From assembly GCA_019163175.1 (NCBI GenBank), contig JAFLKN010000023.1, positions 88,735-152,734 on the forward strand: 64,000 nt of DNA. The letters run 5' to 3'. Below the pieces are notes generated by a model that saw nothing but the letters and a program-made list of their open reading frames with translations, ran no database searches and was not told the origin of the DNA. Source of the stretch: Prolixibacteraceae bacterium. Its GTDB lineage: Bacteria; Bacteroidota; Bacteroidia; Bacteroidales; Prolixibacteraceae. Below, one piece after another: positions 1 to 9,731 of the stretch (the first letter of the stretch is position 1; each line of letters opens with the position of its first letter). The translations under genes were made by a program, and so were the position numbers.

Positions 1-1304
1 TTTACATATAGGCGTGAATCGGTTTGCCCGTACATGTACCCCGGAACCGAAGGAATAAACCGGCAAACATTACTGGGGCAGCAGGCACAACCAAACCATT
101 CGCTGCGCAAATGTTGTCCCATCGATTCGAGCGGATTGGGGTAAAAGAAATGATCACCACTTTGCGAAACACCGGAAATCATTCCATTGTAAAGTATTTG
201 CTCCAACACATCGTAATATTTGGAGTCGCCGTGCAACAAAAACAAGCGGTAATTCCAGTAAATATTGCCGATTGACGCACAGGTTTCGTTGTAAGCCGAC
301 ATATTTGGCAGTTCGTATTTCGGGCCAAAACCTTCGTGGCCAGCTGCCGCGCCAATTCCTCCAGTGATGTATAATTTGTAATTCACAATGTCGTCCCATA
401 TTTGCCCAAGCGCTTTCACATATTGATCGTTTCCTGTAATCGCTGCCACATCAGCCATTCCTGAGTACAAATAAGTTGCCCGGACAGCATGACCAACAGC
501 CTCTGTTTGCTGAATAACCGGAATGTGATCCTGCGAATATTCGCCACGGCTATGTGGAGAATTTTGTCCGCGACTGTCAAGAAAAAATTTGGCAAGATCG
601 AGGTATTCTTTTTTGCCCGTTGTACGGTACATTTTTACCAATCCCATCTCAACTACCTGATGCCCAGGCGAACGCAAAAGCTTTCCGGGGCCAAATGTTT
701 TCACCAGCAAATCAGCATTTTTAATGGCAATATTCAAAAACGAGCGTTTCCCTGTAGCCTGATAGTGCGCCACGGCAGCTTCGAACAAATGCCCGCTGTT
801 ATACAATTCATGACTCAAATCAGATTCCTTTTCCCAGCGCTCTTTGCCTGACCATGCATGTGTATGCAACGGATCAATTGTGCGGTTGGTATATAAGTAT
901 CCGTCGGGTTCCTGAGCCTTGCCAACCAGATCAATTAGAGTATCAAGCTGTGCATCCAGTTTCGCATCCGGAGTGGTTTGCAGCGAATAACTGGCACCTT
1001 CAATGATTTTATATATATCGGTATCGTCAAACGGATACTCTGTACAGAACTTACCCTCTTTCAGTTTGGCGGCCACCTTAAAATTATCTACCCTACCAGT
1101 CTTGTAGCAATGTTTCAGCGCTATCGGAATAGTTACTTCGTGGTTCAGTTTGATTCGTGGTGCCCAAAAAGTGTCGTTTACTTTAACAGAAGTAAATGGA
1201 ACAGGGCGGATGGGATAATCGTTGGAAACAGTTTGACTTTGTGCCGGCAAATTCAGCAAAACGGTCAAAATGAGCAATGAAAGTGCAGTTTGAAACAATT
1301 TCAT
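1..1304 (-). CDS. GH127 family beta-L-arabinofuranosidase (DUF1680), partial
   Basis: Secreted glycosidase expected to release terminal beta-L-arabinofuranose from plant or algal glycans. The minus-strand frame is open from the ATG at 1304 to the left edge, so the C-terminus is missing (about 434 residues seen). It begins with a signal peptide (MKLFQTALSLLILTVLLNLPAQSQ region) followed by the family-typical PVPFTSVKVNDTFWAPR. Near the left edge the frame reads GCACCPSN, then IPSVPGYMYGQ, the cysteine-rich motif of GH127 that holds the metal-binding and nucleophilic cysteines. It lies divergent from the DUF2339 gene and near a PL10 lyase, which suggests pectin/arabinan use. Family assignment is firm; the exact substrate is inferred. 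Confidence 0.9.
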   Translation of the reverse strand, partial: MKLFQTALSLLILTVLLNLPAQSQTVSNDYPIRPVPFTSVKVNDTFWAPRIKLNHEVTIPIALKHCYKTGRVDNFKVAAKLKEGKFCTEYPFDDTDIYKIIEGASYSLQTTPDAKLDAQLDTLIDLVGKAQEPDGYLYTNRTIDPLHTHAWSGKERWEKESDLSHELYNSGHLFEAAVAHYQATGKRSFLNIAIKNADLLVKTFGPGKLLRSPGHQVVEMGLVKMYRTTGKKEYLDLAKFFLDSRGQNSPHSRGEYSQDHIPVIQQTEAVGHAVRATYLYSGMADVAAITGNDQYVKALGQIWDDIVNYKLYITGGIGAAAGHEGFGPKYELPNMSAYNETCASIGNIYWNYRLFLLHGDSKYYDVLEQILYNGMISGVSQSGDHFFYPNPLESMGQHLRSEWFGCACCPSNVCRFIPSVPGYMYGQTDSRLYV

Positions 1305-1519
1305 GATGTAGTTTTTAGGTTCAGAATTTGATGTCAAAAATGGATTTCTCAAAAATAGCAAAATAGGTGTTAAATGCACACTTTAATTTTATACAAAAGA
1401 ATTTACTTATATTTATGGTGACAGGCGAACAATTTGGCTCTTCAACTTTTTATAAGGGACAAAAAATTGAGATATATTACTTATAACTAATGTCTTCACT
1501 CATCTAAATACCTGAAATA

Positions 1520-3886
1520 ATGAATGAAAATCAAGACAAAATCAATCAGCTTCTTGAACAACTGGATTCTGTTTTAAAACGGCAGGAGTTATTTTCAGAA
1601 GAGATTGCGCAGTTGCAGAAAGAAATTCTCAAGCTAAAATCTGAAGGTAAACCTGAATTAGAATCAGTAATTGAGGAAAAGGAAATCGCCAAAATTATTC
1701 AGCAAAAAACTCCGGAAGTTATACTTGACGATAAAGAAAAGTTGTCTTTCGTGCCTAAGAAAGAAAAAGTTATGACTTCCCCTGTTTTTTCCAGGTCTGA
1801 AGTTAACAATCAAAAAAAAGCATCAAACCTTGAAAAATTTATCGGCGAAAATTTGATTAATAAGATTGGTATCGTGATTACAATAATTGGCGTTGGTATA
1901 GGTGCCAAATATTCGATCGACCATCAGTTAATCAGTCCCTTAATGAGGATATTATTGGGATATTTAATGGGTATTGGTCTACTCGCAACCGGATTAAAGC
2001 TGAAAGAAAAATACGAAAATTACAGTGCTGTTTTGGTGAGTGGTGCAATGTCAATTATGTACTTCATTACCTATTTTGCCTACAGCTTTTATGATTTGAT
2101 TCCGCAGGTTCCATCGTTTCTGCTTATGGTTGTTTTCACGGTTGCAACGGTATATGCCGCATTGAAATACAACAAACAGGTAATCGCACACATCGGTTTG
2201 GTTGGAGCTTATGCCGTGCCGTTTCTGTTGAGCAAAGAATCAGGAAACGCAGCCGTTCTATTTAGCTACATGGCCATTATCAACATTGGAATTCTTATAA
2301 TTTCGTTCCTAAAAGACTGGAACCCGCTCTACTATGTATCTTTTTTACTTTCATGGATTATTTATTTGAGCTGGCTGAATTTAAGCTACCAAAACGACGA
2401 ACACTTTGGGCTTGGATTAGTTTTTGCCACAGTTTTCTTTACCATTTTTTACATCACTTTTTTGGCATATAATCTTCGCGGAAAAGCCAACTTTGATGCT
2501 GAAGACCGCTTATTGTTACTTTCCAACTCGGGTGCATTTTTCGGAATTGGATACTACATACTTAGCCAACACGAAACCGGAACTAATTTTTCGGGTGCAT
2601 TTGCGCTCGGTAACGCCCTCATTCACCTGATCGTAAGTTTACTAATTTACAGACAAAAACTAGCCGATCGAACTTTATTCTATTTCGTTTCCGGATTGGT
2701 TATTGCATTCATCACAATTGCAATTCCGGTTCAGTTCGACGGGAAATGGGTAACTATTTTATGGGTATTCGAAGCTGCACTTTTGTTTTGGATTGGCCTT
2801 ACAAAAGCCGAACCTGTTTACGAAAAACTAGCCTATCCGCTAATGCTCATCGCCTCGTTAAGTCTTTTGCACGATTGGGCAACCGGCTACGAATTACTTG
2901 GTTCGAGACAGACTGGACTTCAGTTGATGCCAATTCTGAATCTTAACTTCTTGAATTCATTGCTGTTTATTTCCTCATTCGGATTTATTAATTTCCTAAA
3001 CAGGAATAAAAACTATAAATCGGCCTTGATCATCAGAATCGAATTCAGGCAACTCATTGATTTTGTTTTACCTGCCATTTTTCTTACAGCAATTTACTTT
3101 GCTTTCCGACTCGAAATTGCGGCTTATTTTCAGCAGTTGTATCATGCTTCGTCCGTTGAAATTGATCCTATAACAAAAACTTTCCAGAATAACAGGGAAA
3201 TACTGTTCTTCAAATCACTTTGGCTATCGAATTATACGTTGTTGTTTCTGACGATTCTTTCTTATGTCAACATTTTAAGACTGAAACTGAAAGAATTGGC
3301 CTACATTAATTTATCGCTTAACGTTATAGCCATCCTGGTATTTTTGATCAACGACTTATTCATTCTCGGAGTTTTGCGACAAACTTATATGGAACAAACT
3401 CTTGCACATTATTATCCGAGAGGAGTTGTTTATATCACTTTCAGATATCTATCATTTGCCTTTGTAGCACTTATTCTTTATGCAACATACACTTCTATCA
3501 AACAATCCTTTCTAAGATACAGCTTCAGAATGAATTTTGACCTTTTGCTTCACGTTTCAATTCTTTGGATAGCCAGTGCCGAACTCATCAACTGGATGGA
3601 TCTTTCAGGATCGGACGAATCGTACAAGCTTGGGTTAAGCATTCTTTGGGGAGTTTATTCCTTGCTCCTGATTTCATTGGGCATTTGGAAAAAGAAGAAA
3701 CACCTGCGTATCGGTGCTATTGCATTGTTTGCAGTAACGCTAATTAAGCTTTTCGTTTACGACATTTCGCATCTCGATACAATTCCTAAAACAATCATTT
3801 TTATCTCCCTGGGAATTTTGTTACTGATAATCTCGTTCCTTTACAACAAGTACAAGCATATTATTTCTGAAGAACTGGAAAACTAG
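1520..3886 (+). CDS. DUF2339 family polytopic membrane protein
   Basis: Inner-membrane protein of unknown function, 788 residues. Residues 1-45 are a charged coiled coil (QDKINQLLEQLDSVLKRQ), followed by a charged linker. From about residue 105 there is the conserved LEKFIGENLINKIGI segment and then roughly twenty hydrophobic helices to the C-terminus. This architecture is that of DUF2339 proteins, common in Bacteroidota. The gene ends 2 bp before the next ATG, so it is probably co-transcribed with the winged-helix gene. No catalytic motif is visible; function cannot be stated. Confidence 0.85.
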   Translation: MNENQDKINQLLEQLDSVLKRQELFSEEIAQLQKEILKLKSEGKPELESVIEEKEIAKIIQQKTPEVILDDKEKLSFVPKKEKVMTSPVFSRSEVNNQKKASNLEKFIGENLINKIGIVITIIGVGIGAKYSIDHQLISPLMRILLGYLMGIGLLATGLKLKEKYENYSAVLVSGAMSIMYFITYFAYSFYDLIPQVPSFLLMVVFTVATVYAALKYNKQVIAHIGLVGAYAVPFLLSKESGNAAVLFSYMAIINIGILIISFLKDWNPLYYVSFLLSWIIYLSWLNLSYQNDEHFGLGLVFATVFFTIFYITFLAYNLRGKANFDAEDRLLLLSNSGAFFGIGYYILSQHETGTNFSGAFALGNALIHLIVSLLIYRQKLADRTLFYFVSGLVIAFITIAIPVQFDGKWVTILWVFEAALLFWIGLTKAEPVYEKLAYPLMLIASLSLLHDWATGYELLGSRQTGLQLMPILNLNFLNSLLFISSFGFINFLNRNKNYKSALIIRIEFRQLIDFVLPAIFLTAIYFAFRLEIAAYFQQLYHASSVEIDPITKTFQNNREILFFKSLWLSNYTLLFLTILSYVNILRLKLKELAYINLSLNVIAILVFLINDLFILGVLRQTYMEQTLAHYYPRGVVYITFRYLSFAFVALILYATYTSIKQSFLRYSFRMNFDLLLHVSILWIASAELINWMDLSGSDESYKLGLSILWGVYSLLLISLGIWKKKKHLRIGAIALFAVTLIKLFVYDISHLDTIPKTIIFISLGILLLIISFLYNKYKHIISEELEN

Positions 3887-3888
3887 CT

Positions 3889-4980
3889 ATGAATCAGTCT
3901 GAAATACCTACTATTCGGCTTCACAATCAGCAGATTGCTGCCACCAACCTTAAAACACCAAAAGAACTGGTAGGTTGGATGGGCGCCATGCAGGCGCAGG
4001 ATTACAACCAGGCAAAATGGGCAATTGGCGTGCGAATGCCCCATTTGACCGAAGCACAAATCGAATCGGCATTTAATAAAGGAGAAATAATTCGAACCCA
4101 TTTGATGCGTCCAACCTGGCATTTTGTTTCAGCCGACGACATTTACTGGATGTTGGAACTTACTGCCTCACAAATTAAATCAACCACCAAATCAAGACAC
4201 AGGGATTTGGAACTTACTGAAGCTATTCTCAAACGGAGTCAGGAGCTTTTGGTTAAAACTCTGGAAGGCTACAAATCGCTTACACGCGAAGAATTGAGTA
4301 CACAACTCAATCAGGCGGGAATAAAAACCGACGGGCAACGCATGCCGCATATTTTGATGGAAGCTGAAATAAATCAAATTATTTGTAGTGGCGCAATGCA
4401 GGGTAAAAAGCAAACTTTTGCTTTGCTTACAGAACGGGTACCGATAAAAAACACTTTGACTAAAGATGAAGCATTGGCACTGCTTGCCAAAAAGTATTTT
4501 ACAAGCCACGGACCGGCAACTTTATCAGATTTTGTATGGTGGTCGGGTTTACCGGTTACCAATGCCCGAAAAGCTTTGAAAATGAATAAATCTGAATTAT
4601 TTTCGGGAACGATCGGTAATGAAACGTATTGGTTTGCTGAAACTGGTTTTAAACCATCTCCCCTATCCGACTCTGTTTATTTGCTTCCGGCTTTTGACGA
4701 ATACCTGATTAGCTATAAAGACCGAAGTGCCGCCATCACCATCGACCATCATAAAAAAGCCGTGTCAAACAATGGTATTTTCAGGCCAATTATTGTTGTG
4801 AACGGGCAAATCTCCGGACTTTGGAAACGAATCATAAGAAAAGACTCGGTATTGATTGAGCTTGATCATTTCAGGCCACACAGCAAAAAAGAAGAAAAGT
4901 TAATCGAAAAAGCTACCGAAACATTTAGCCATTTTTCAGGAATGAAAACTGAACTGAAACTTAATACAAAACCAGACTAA
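3889..4980 (+). CDS. AlkZ/YcaQ-like winged-helix DNA-binding protein
   Basis: Member of the winged-helix HTH_42 family (AlkZ/YcaQ group), 363 residues. Known members are monofunctional DNA glycosylases acting on alkylation or interstrand crosslink damage. The N-terminal signature GWMGAMQAQDYNQAKWAIG contains the Q-x-Q arrangement (QAQ) found in the AlkZ branch, and IIRTHLMRPTWHFV and LLPAFDEYLISYKDR are also family-conserved. It is tightly packed between DUF2339 (2 bp) and the agarase-like gene (3 bp), which suggests a shared transcript without a shared function. The glycosylase role is inferred from family and motif only. Confidence 0.75.
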   Translation: MNQSEIPTIRLHNQQIAATNLKTPKELVGWMGAMQAQDYNQAKWAIGVRMPHLTEAQIESAFNKGEIIRTHLMRPTWHFVSADDIYWMLELTASQIKSTTKSRHRDLELTEAILKRSQELLVKTLEGYKSLTREELSTQLNQAGIKTDGQRMPHILMEAEINQIICSGAMQGKKQTFALLTERVPIKNTLTKDEALALLAKKYFTSHGPATLSDFVWWSGLPVTNARKALKMNKSELFSGTIGNETYWFAETGFKPSPLSDSVYLLPAFDEYLISYKDRSAAITIDHHKKAVSNNGIFRPIIVVNGQISGLWKRIIRKDSVLIELDHFRPHSKKEEKLIEKATETFSHFSGMKTELKLNTKPD

Positions 4981-4983
4981 CCC

Positions 4984-6408
4984 ATGAAACATTATTTAAT
5001 CCTAATCCTTTGTTTAATTTTCCTGAATGTTTCGGGAAACGCGCAAAACCTGCAATCAGGCAAGTATAAAACCATTCAGGTTGAAGCACAGCGAAGGCTT
5101 TTCAACAGCGGCGATATAAAATACACTCCTTATGAATCTTTCGAAACACGAACTGTTGACCTGCTTTCAGGATATAAAACACCAAAAGAATTACCGGGAA
5201 CTAGCAAATACGGCGGATGGCTGAGTCACCGAACAAATGCAACCGGATTTTTCTATGCCAAAAAGATCAACGATCGCTGGTGGTGTGTCGATCCGGAAGG
5301 TTATTTGTACATCAATGTGGCCCTCAACAGCATTAATATGGGAAAATCGGAACGCAACGAAAAAGCGGTCAAGGAAAAATTTGGTACTCCTGAAAACTGG
5401 ATTCAAAAAACAATTGGATTACTTCAGGAGAACGGGTTCAATTGCGCCGGATCGTGGTCGGATACCAAGGCCATTACCGAAGCCAACAAATCAGCAAAAC
5501 GACCATTTGCTTATACCATCAACTGGAATTTTATGAGCAGTTACGGCCGTGAACGAGGCGGAACCTTTCAGCAAGCCGGACACATGGGCTATCCGAAAGA
5601 TGCCATTTTCGTGTTCGATCCGGAGTTTGAAACTTTTTGTGACCGTCATGCCCGGCAATTACTGGCAACCAAAGACGATCCGAATCTATTTGGACATTTT
5701 TCCGACAATGAAATGCCATTCAAATTCAAGTCGCTCGATAATTTTCTGGCGCTGCCCGAAAACGAAGCAGGACATCAGGCCGCTGCAAAATGGTTGAAAG
5801 AAAAAGGAATCAGTAAAGAACAAATTACCGACCAGCACCGTGAGGCATTTATGGCTTTGGTAGGCGAAAAGTATTTTTCAATCGTTTCAAAAGCCATCAA
5901 AAAATACGACCCAAACCACCTATATATTGGTGCCAGATTTTACAGCGAGGAAAAAAATCGTGCTGAATTTATGAGAACCGCCGGAAAATATCTCGACATC
6001 ATTTCAAACAACTATTACGGAAAATGGACGCCCGACTCAAGCGATTTGGCCAATTGGGAAGAATGGACTGGCAAGCCATTTCTGATCACCGAATATTACA
6101 CCAAGGGCGAAGATTCGGGAATGCCCAACCAAAGTGGCGCTGGCTGGATTGTGCGCACACAGCGCGATCGGGGACTTTTCTACCAGAATTACAATCTGGC
6201 TTTGCTTGAATCGAAAAACTGCGTGGGTTGGCATTATTTCAAATACCAGGACAATGATCCGACTGCCAAAGGCGTTGATCCGTCGAATATTGACGCGAAC
6301 AAAGGCATCGTGAACAACGAATACGAATGGTGGAAACCCATGACTGACCTGATGAAGCAACTGAATACACAGGTTTATCCGTTAATTGAATACTTCGACA
6401 AGCATTAA
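4984..6408 (+). CDS. secreted agarase-like glycoside hydrolase (clan GH-A)
   Basis: Secreted glycosidase of 474 residues with signal peptide MKHYLILILCLIFLNVSGNAQ. The remainder looks like a (beta/alpha)8 enzyme of the agarase/GH50-like type. GHFSDNEMPF at about residues 239-248 fits the asparagine-glutamate acid/base strand, and FLITEYYTKG at about 367-376 fits the second catalytic glutamate. WWCVDPEGYLYINVALN near the N-terminus is typical of proteins annotated as beta-agarase in Bacteroidota. It is shorter than classical GH50 enzymes (about 750 residues), so the substrate is uncertain. It lies 44 bp upstream of a cupin and a pectate lyase on the same strand. Confidence 0.7.
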   Translation: MKHYLILILCLIFLNVSGNAQNLQSGKYKTIQVEAQRRLFNSGDIKYTPYESFETRTVDLLSGYKTPKELPGTSKYGGWLSHRTNATGFFYAKKINDRWWCVDPEGYLYINVALNSINMGKSERNEKAVKEKFGTPENWIQKTIGLLQENGFNCAGSWSDTKAITEANKSAKRPFAYTINWNFMSSYGRERGGTFQQAGHMGYPKDAIFVFDPEFETFCDRHARQLLATKDDPNLFGHFSDNEMPFKFKSLDNFLALPENEAGHQAAAKWLKEKGISKEQITDQHREAFMALVGEKYFSIVSKAIKKYDPNHLYIGARFYSEEKNRAEFMRTAGKYLDIISNNYYGKWTPDSSDLANWEEWTGKPFLITEYYTKGEDSGMPNQSGAGWIVRTQRDRGLFYQNYNLALLESKNCVGWHYFKYQDNDPTAKGVDPSNIDANKGIVNNEYEWWKPMTDLMKQLNTQVYPLIEYFDKH

Positions 6409-6451
6409 ATCGTTTCTTTGGCATTAGTTTTAATATCTAAACCAACCAACT

Positions 6452-6895
6452 ATGAAGTCTTATTTTTTCCTCGTTATCATACTTTTACTGCCAAGCATCT
6501 TCTCATTTGCACAGGATCAGGCTCCGAAAAATCCTTCGGAAGAAAAAAAATACACTATCGAAAATTGTATCAATCAATTTGATACAGCAAAAACTGTTAA
6601 AACTTCGGTTGGATACCAGTATTGGTTTATCGCACAAAAATTTCTGGAAGACGGACTTACCGTAAAAATGAGTGTTGTCGCGCCACATCAGGCTACGCAT
6701 GCGGCACACAAACACGAAGGCGACGAAATATTCTTCATTCTTGAAGGTACTGCACAATTTTCTATTAATGGAAAGACCACCAGTGGTGGTGCATATACCA
6801 GTTTTTATTGCCCTGTTGGCAGCGAACACGGCATCAGCAATGCAGGATCAACCGAGCTCAAATATTTGGTCATCCGGAAATACCCTGTCAATTAA
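6452..6895 (+). CDS. secreted cupin-domain protein
   Basis: Small secreted or periplasmic cupin of 147 residues with signal peptide MKSYFFLVIILLLPSIFSFAQ. The single conserved beta-barrel has the metal-binding pattern HAAHKHEGDEIFFILEGTAQF (two His and Glu), with a second-motif histidine in CPVGSEHGISN. Between a GH-A glycosidase and a PL10 pectate lyase, 11 bp before the latter, it may help process uronate products, as sugar-binding or isomerising cupins do in pectin loci. That role is inferred from position. Confidence 0.75.
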   Translation: MKSYFFLVIILLLPSIFSFAQDQAPKNPSEEKKYTIENCINQFDTAKTVKTSVGYQYWFIAQKFLEDGLTVKMSVVAPHQATHAAHKHEGDEIFFILEGTAQFSINGKTTSGGAYTSFYCPVGSEHGISNAGSTELKYLVIRKYPVN

Positions 6896-6905
6896 ACCAA
6901 TCACA

Positions 6906-7991
6906 ATGAAAATATTCAAAATTGTTTTGCTGATTGTTTTTTGTGGAATATTTGGACGGACATCACAAGCGCAAAAGCCAATTAATGAGCGTAGTTGGTC
7001 GTCGGTAGCCACCGGAATGCCCGATGAATGGTATGGTTCTGATGAATCGGTACAGGTAGCTGAAAATGTTCTACTTTACCAACGCAATATTGGAGGATGG
7101 CCAAAAAATACCGCGTTTCATTTGCCACTTTCAGAAACCGAGAAAGCTAAAATTCTAAAAGAAAAAAGCAAAGAGGATGCTATTTTCGACAATGGCGCCA
7201 CCACCACAGAAATGCGTTTTCTGGCCAAAATGTTCGCCAAAACAGGCACCGAAACTTATAAAACTGCGGTGGAAAAAGGACTTCGTTTCATTCTGAAAGC
7301 TCAATACGATAATGGCGGATGGCCCATGTTTTATCCGCTCAAAAAAGGTTATTACACGCACATTACATTTAACGATGATGCCCATGCCCGTTTGCTAAAA
7401 CTTTTGAAAGAAATTAACGATCGGAAACCTTTATTTTCCTTCGTAACCGACGATAAACTGTTGACAGATTCGAAAAAAGCCTGGAAGAATGGGTTGGATA
7501 TTATCCTGAAAACACAAATTATCGTCAACGGGAAACCTACCGTTTGGTGTGCCCAACACGACGAAAACACATTTCTTCCGGCCAAAGCCCGTGCTTACGA
7601 ATTGACTTCTTTCAGTGGTGCCGAATCTGTTGGACTGCTTGAAATCCTGATGGAAATTGATAATCCGTCACCTGAAATTATTCGTGCTGTTCAGGGTGGA
7701 ATTGAATGGCTTGATGCACATCGACTAAAAAATACCCGCTGGGATACCTTCACAAATACTGAAGGAAAAAAAGACCGGCGAATTGTGACCGATCCTTTGG
7801 CAGGAGATATGTGGGCGCGCTTTTATGATCTGGAAACTGAACTTCCGTATGTATCCGACCGCGATGGAATAAAAAAAAGAACCCTCGAAGAAATCGGCTA
7901 CGAACGCCGGAATGGTTACAGCTGGTACACCGATTCACCTCTAAAAGTGTTAAAAAAATATCCACAGTGGAAAGAAAAGTGGGTGAAATAG
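6906..7991 (+). CDS. pelA: secreted pectate lyase, PL10 family
   Basis: Extracellular or periplasmic pectate lyase that cleaves polygalacturonate by beta-elimination. The 361-residue product starts at the ATG at 6906. The frame is open further upstream through the cupin gene, but the signal peptide MKIFKIVLLIVFCGIFGRTSQAQ fixes the start. Family hallmarks seen are VLLYQRNIGGWPKNTAFH, IFDNGATTTEMRFLAK, YDNGGWPMFYPLKKGYYTHITFNDDAH and WCAQHDENTFLPAKARAYE. Together with GH127 and the agarase-like enzyme it marks this end of the window as a pectin or arabinan-rich polysaccharide degradation group. No SusC/SusD pair is visible here. Confidence 0.92.
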   Translation: MKIFKIVLLIVFCGIFGRTSQAQKPINERSWSSVATGMPDEWYGSDESVQVAENVLLYQRNIGGWPKNTAFHLPLSETEKAKILKEKSKEDAIFDNGATTTEMRFLAKMFAKTGTETYKTAVEKGLRFILKAQYDNGGWPMFYPLKKGYYTHITFNDDAHARLLKLLKEINDRKPLFSFVTDDKLLTDSKKAWKNGLDIILKTQIIVNGKPTVWCAQHDENTFLPAKARAYELTSFSGAESVGLLEILMEIDNPSPEIIRAVQGGIEWLDAHRLKNTRWDTFTNTEGKKDRRIVTDPLAGDMWARFYDLETELPYVSDRDGIKKRTLEEIGYERRNGYSWYTDSPLKVLKKYPQWKEKWVK

Positions 7992-8091
7992 TTAGTTTTT
8001 AACTGCTACATGATTTGAGTTTACAGTCAGTTCGGAACTTTTTCTCAACCTATTGGTTTTAGTATTGTTCCAAACTTAACACAAGCAAGTT

Positions 8092-8523
8092 ATGTCACCA
8101 AATCCAATCGTTGTCGAGCAAATCTGCGAGGTACCGGTCGAAAAAATATGGCAAGCCATTACCGACAAAAACGCCATGAAACAATGGTATTTTGATTTTC
8201 AGGAATTCAGGACCGAAATTGGTTTTGAATTTCGCTTTTGGGGCGGACCTGCTGAAGATCGTCAATACCTTCATATTTGCGAAATAGCCGAGGTTTTACC
8301 AAACAAGAAGCTCACTTACACTTGGCGCTACGATGGATATCCAGGCACCACTTTGGTTACATTTGATTTATTTCAGGTTGCAAACCAAACTTGTGTAAGA
8401 CTTACCCACGAAGGATTGGAAACCTTTCCGGCCGATCAACCTGATTTTGCACGCGAAAATTTTGTGAAAGGCTGGAACTGGCTTATTGGCAACTCACTCA
8501 AAGCGTATCTGGAACAAAATTAA
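8092..8523 (+). CDS. SRPBCC (AHSA1-type) domain protein
   Basis: 143-residue single-domain START/AHSA1-like protein. The N-terminal IVVEQICEVPVEKIWQAITDKNAMKQWYFD, the central KLTYTWRYDGYPGTTLVTFDL and the C-terminal GWNWLIGNSLKAYLEQ are the usual signature. Such domains bind hydrophobic ligands; a specific role cannot be derived. A hydrophobic DoxX-like gene follows 21 bp downstream and probably shares its transcript. Confidence 0.85.
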   Translation: MSPNPIVVEQICEVPVEKIWQAITDKNAMKQWYFDFQEFRTEIGFEFRFWGGPAEDRQYLHICEIAEVLPNKKLTYTWRYDGYPGTTLVTFDLFQVANQTCVRLTHEGLETFPADQPDFARENFVKGWNWLIGNSLKAYLEQN

Positions 8524-8544
8524 TCACTTCAAAAATTGTTTACT

Positions 8545-8922
8545 ATGAAAATTGCAGTTCTAATCGTCAGAATTCTTATGGGGCTTATGTTTGCATTTGC
8601 CTCAATTGTTGTACTTTTTAAGCTCGTACCACAACCCGAGCAAACCGGTAACGTTAAAATTTTTATGGATGGAATGACTGCTTCAGTTTATTTGTTGACC
8701 ACCGTTAAAGTAGTTGAACTTATTTGCGCTATTGCATTTCTCTCCGGAAGATTTGTTCCGCTTGCCACAGTCGTTATCTTCCCAATCAATTTGAATATTT
8801 TTCTTTTTCATGTATTTCTTGAGCCACAAGGATTGCCTGTTGCAATTCTATTGTTGCTCGGAAACCTGTTTCTGGCATGGAATTACCGAGAAAAATATAA
8901 AGCAATGCTTGCAGCAAAATAG
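8545..8922 (+). CDS. DoxX-like small membrane protein
   Basis: About 125 residues with four predicted transmembrane helices (VRILMGLMFAFASIVVLFK, AFLSGRFVPLATVVIF, ILLLLGNLFLAWNYREKY and one between). Size and pattern resemble DoxX/DoxD-like membrane proteins. An upstream in-frame TTG exists at 8536, but the ATG at 8545 gives the hydrophobic N-terminus directly and is preferred. Function unknown. Confidence 0.7.
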   Translation: MKIAVLIVRILMGLMFAFASIVVLFKLVPQPEQTGNVKIFMDGMTASVYLLTTVKVVELICAIAFLSGRFVPLATVVIFPINLNIFLFHVFLEPQGLPVAILLLLGNLFLAWNYREKYKAMLAAK

Positions 8923-8951
8923 TAGATACAAAACTAAACTGATGCTATCCA

Positions 8952-9004
8952 CAGGCAATTGATCAACAAATAAAAATGATTGATCAATTGCCTGCTTTAT
9001 TTTG
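8952..9004 (+). terminator. intrinsic terminator after DoxX-like gene
   Basis: A perfect 15-bp inverted repeat (CAGGCAATTGATCAA at 8952-8966 against its complement at 8980-8994) with a 13-nt loop is followed by a T-rich stretch (CTTTATTTTG). Confidence 0.85.
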
Positions 9005-9147
9005 AGGTAAATGATGGATTAAGTCAAAACAAATCCAAATTTTAGAAATGTTTCCGATGCGTAATCCATTCTAAATTTGTAAATTCGTTACCTGTCAAAA
9101 ATAAATTTCAAGAACAACAGATTTCACTAATAATCAAACCTTTAGTT

Positions 9148-9669
9148 ATGAACAGAAAACACCAGTTCGCAGTCCTGTTTTTTTTGATCTTTTCATGTGG
9201 ATTTTGTTTTGCACAGGAAGAAACAACACTTGTAAAACTATCTGAGCAAATCCCGGTATTTGAATATGAAAAAGCTCCTGGCATCATTCAAAGCATCAAC
9301 GAGCTAAAAGGAAAAACGATTTTAGTTACATTTTTCGCAACATGGTGCGGGCCCTGCCGAAAAGAATTACCGCATATTCAGTCAGATGTTTACAACAAAT
9401 ACAAGAAGAATCCGAACTTTGAATTACTTATTTTTGGTCGTGAGCATAGCTGGGAAGAAGTTGACAAGTTTAAGGCCGACAACAAGTTAACCATGCCCTT
9501 TTATCCCGATCCTGAACGTAAGATTTACTCGAAGTTCGCTGGTCAATACATCCCCCGAAACTTCCTGATTTCGCCAGAAGGCAAGGTGATTTACAGTTCA
9601 ATTGGATTTGAAGAAAAAGAATTCGAATCACTCAAGGAGATGATAGAGAATCAGCTAAAAAAGAAATAG
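9148..9669 (+). CDS. secreted TlpA-like thioredoxin-fold protein
   Basis: 173-residue exported thiol-disulfide oxidoreductase. Signal peptide FAVLFFLIFSCGFCFAQ is followed by a thioredoxin fold with active site FFATWCGPCRKELPH (CxxC at about residues 69-72). The cis-proline region is FAGQYIPRNFLISPEGKV. It probably keeps periplasmic thiols reduced or assists cytochrome maturation, like other TlpA/ResA-like proteins. It is monocistronic, ending just before a bidirectional terminator. Confidence 0.88.
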   Translation: MNRKHQFAVLFFLIFSCGFCFAQEETTLVKLSEQIPVFEYEKAPGIIQSINELKGKTILVTFFATWCGPCRKELPHIQSDVYNKYKKNPNFELLIFGREHSWEEVDKFKADNKLTMPFYPDPERKIYSKFAGQYIPRNFLISPEGKVIYSSIGFEEKEFESLKEMIENQLKKK

Positions 9670-9670
9670 T

Positions 9671-9719
9671 AAAACAAAAAGCTCCGGAAAAATTGATATT
9701 TCCGGAGCTTTTTGTTTTA
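9671..9719. terminator. bidirectional terminator between tlpA-like gene and ridA
   Basis: A strong hairpin, AAAAAGCTCCGGAAA paired with TTTCCGGAGCTTTTT around an 8-nt loop, has A-runs on one side and T-runs on the other. It lies between two convergent genes and should stop transcription in both directions. Confidence 0.9.
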
Positions 9720-9731
9720 TGCCATGTTGAA

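Noticed and set aside
6672..6905. Upstream extension of the pectate lyase frame
   Set aside because: Overlaps the cupin gene in another frame and would place the signal peptide internally; the ATG at 6906 is the start.
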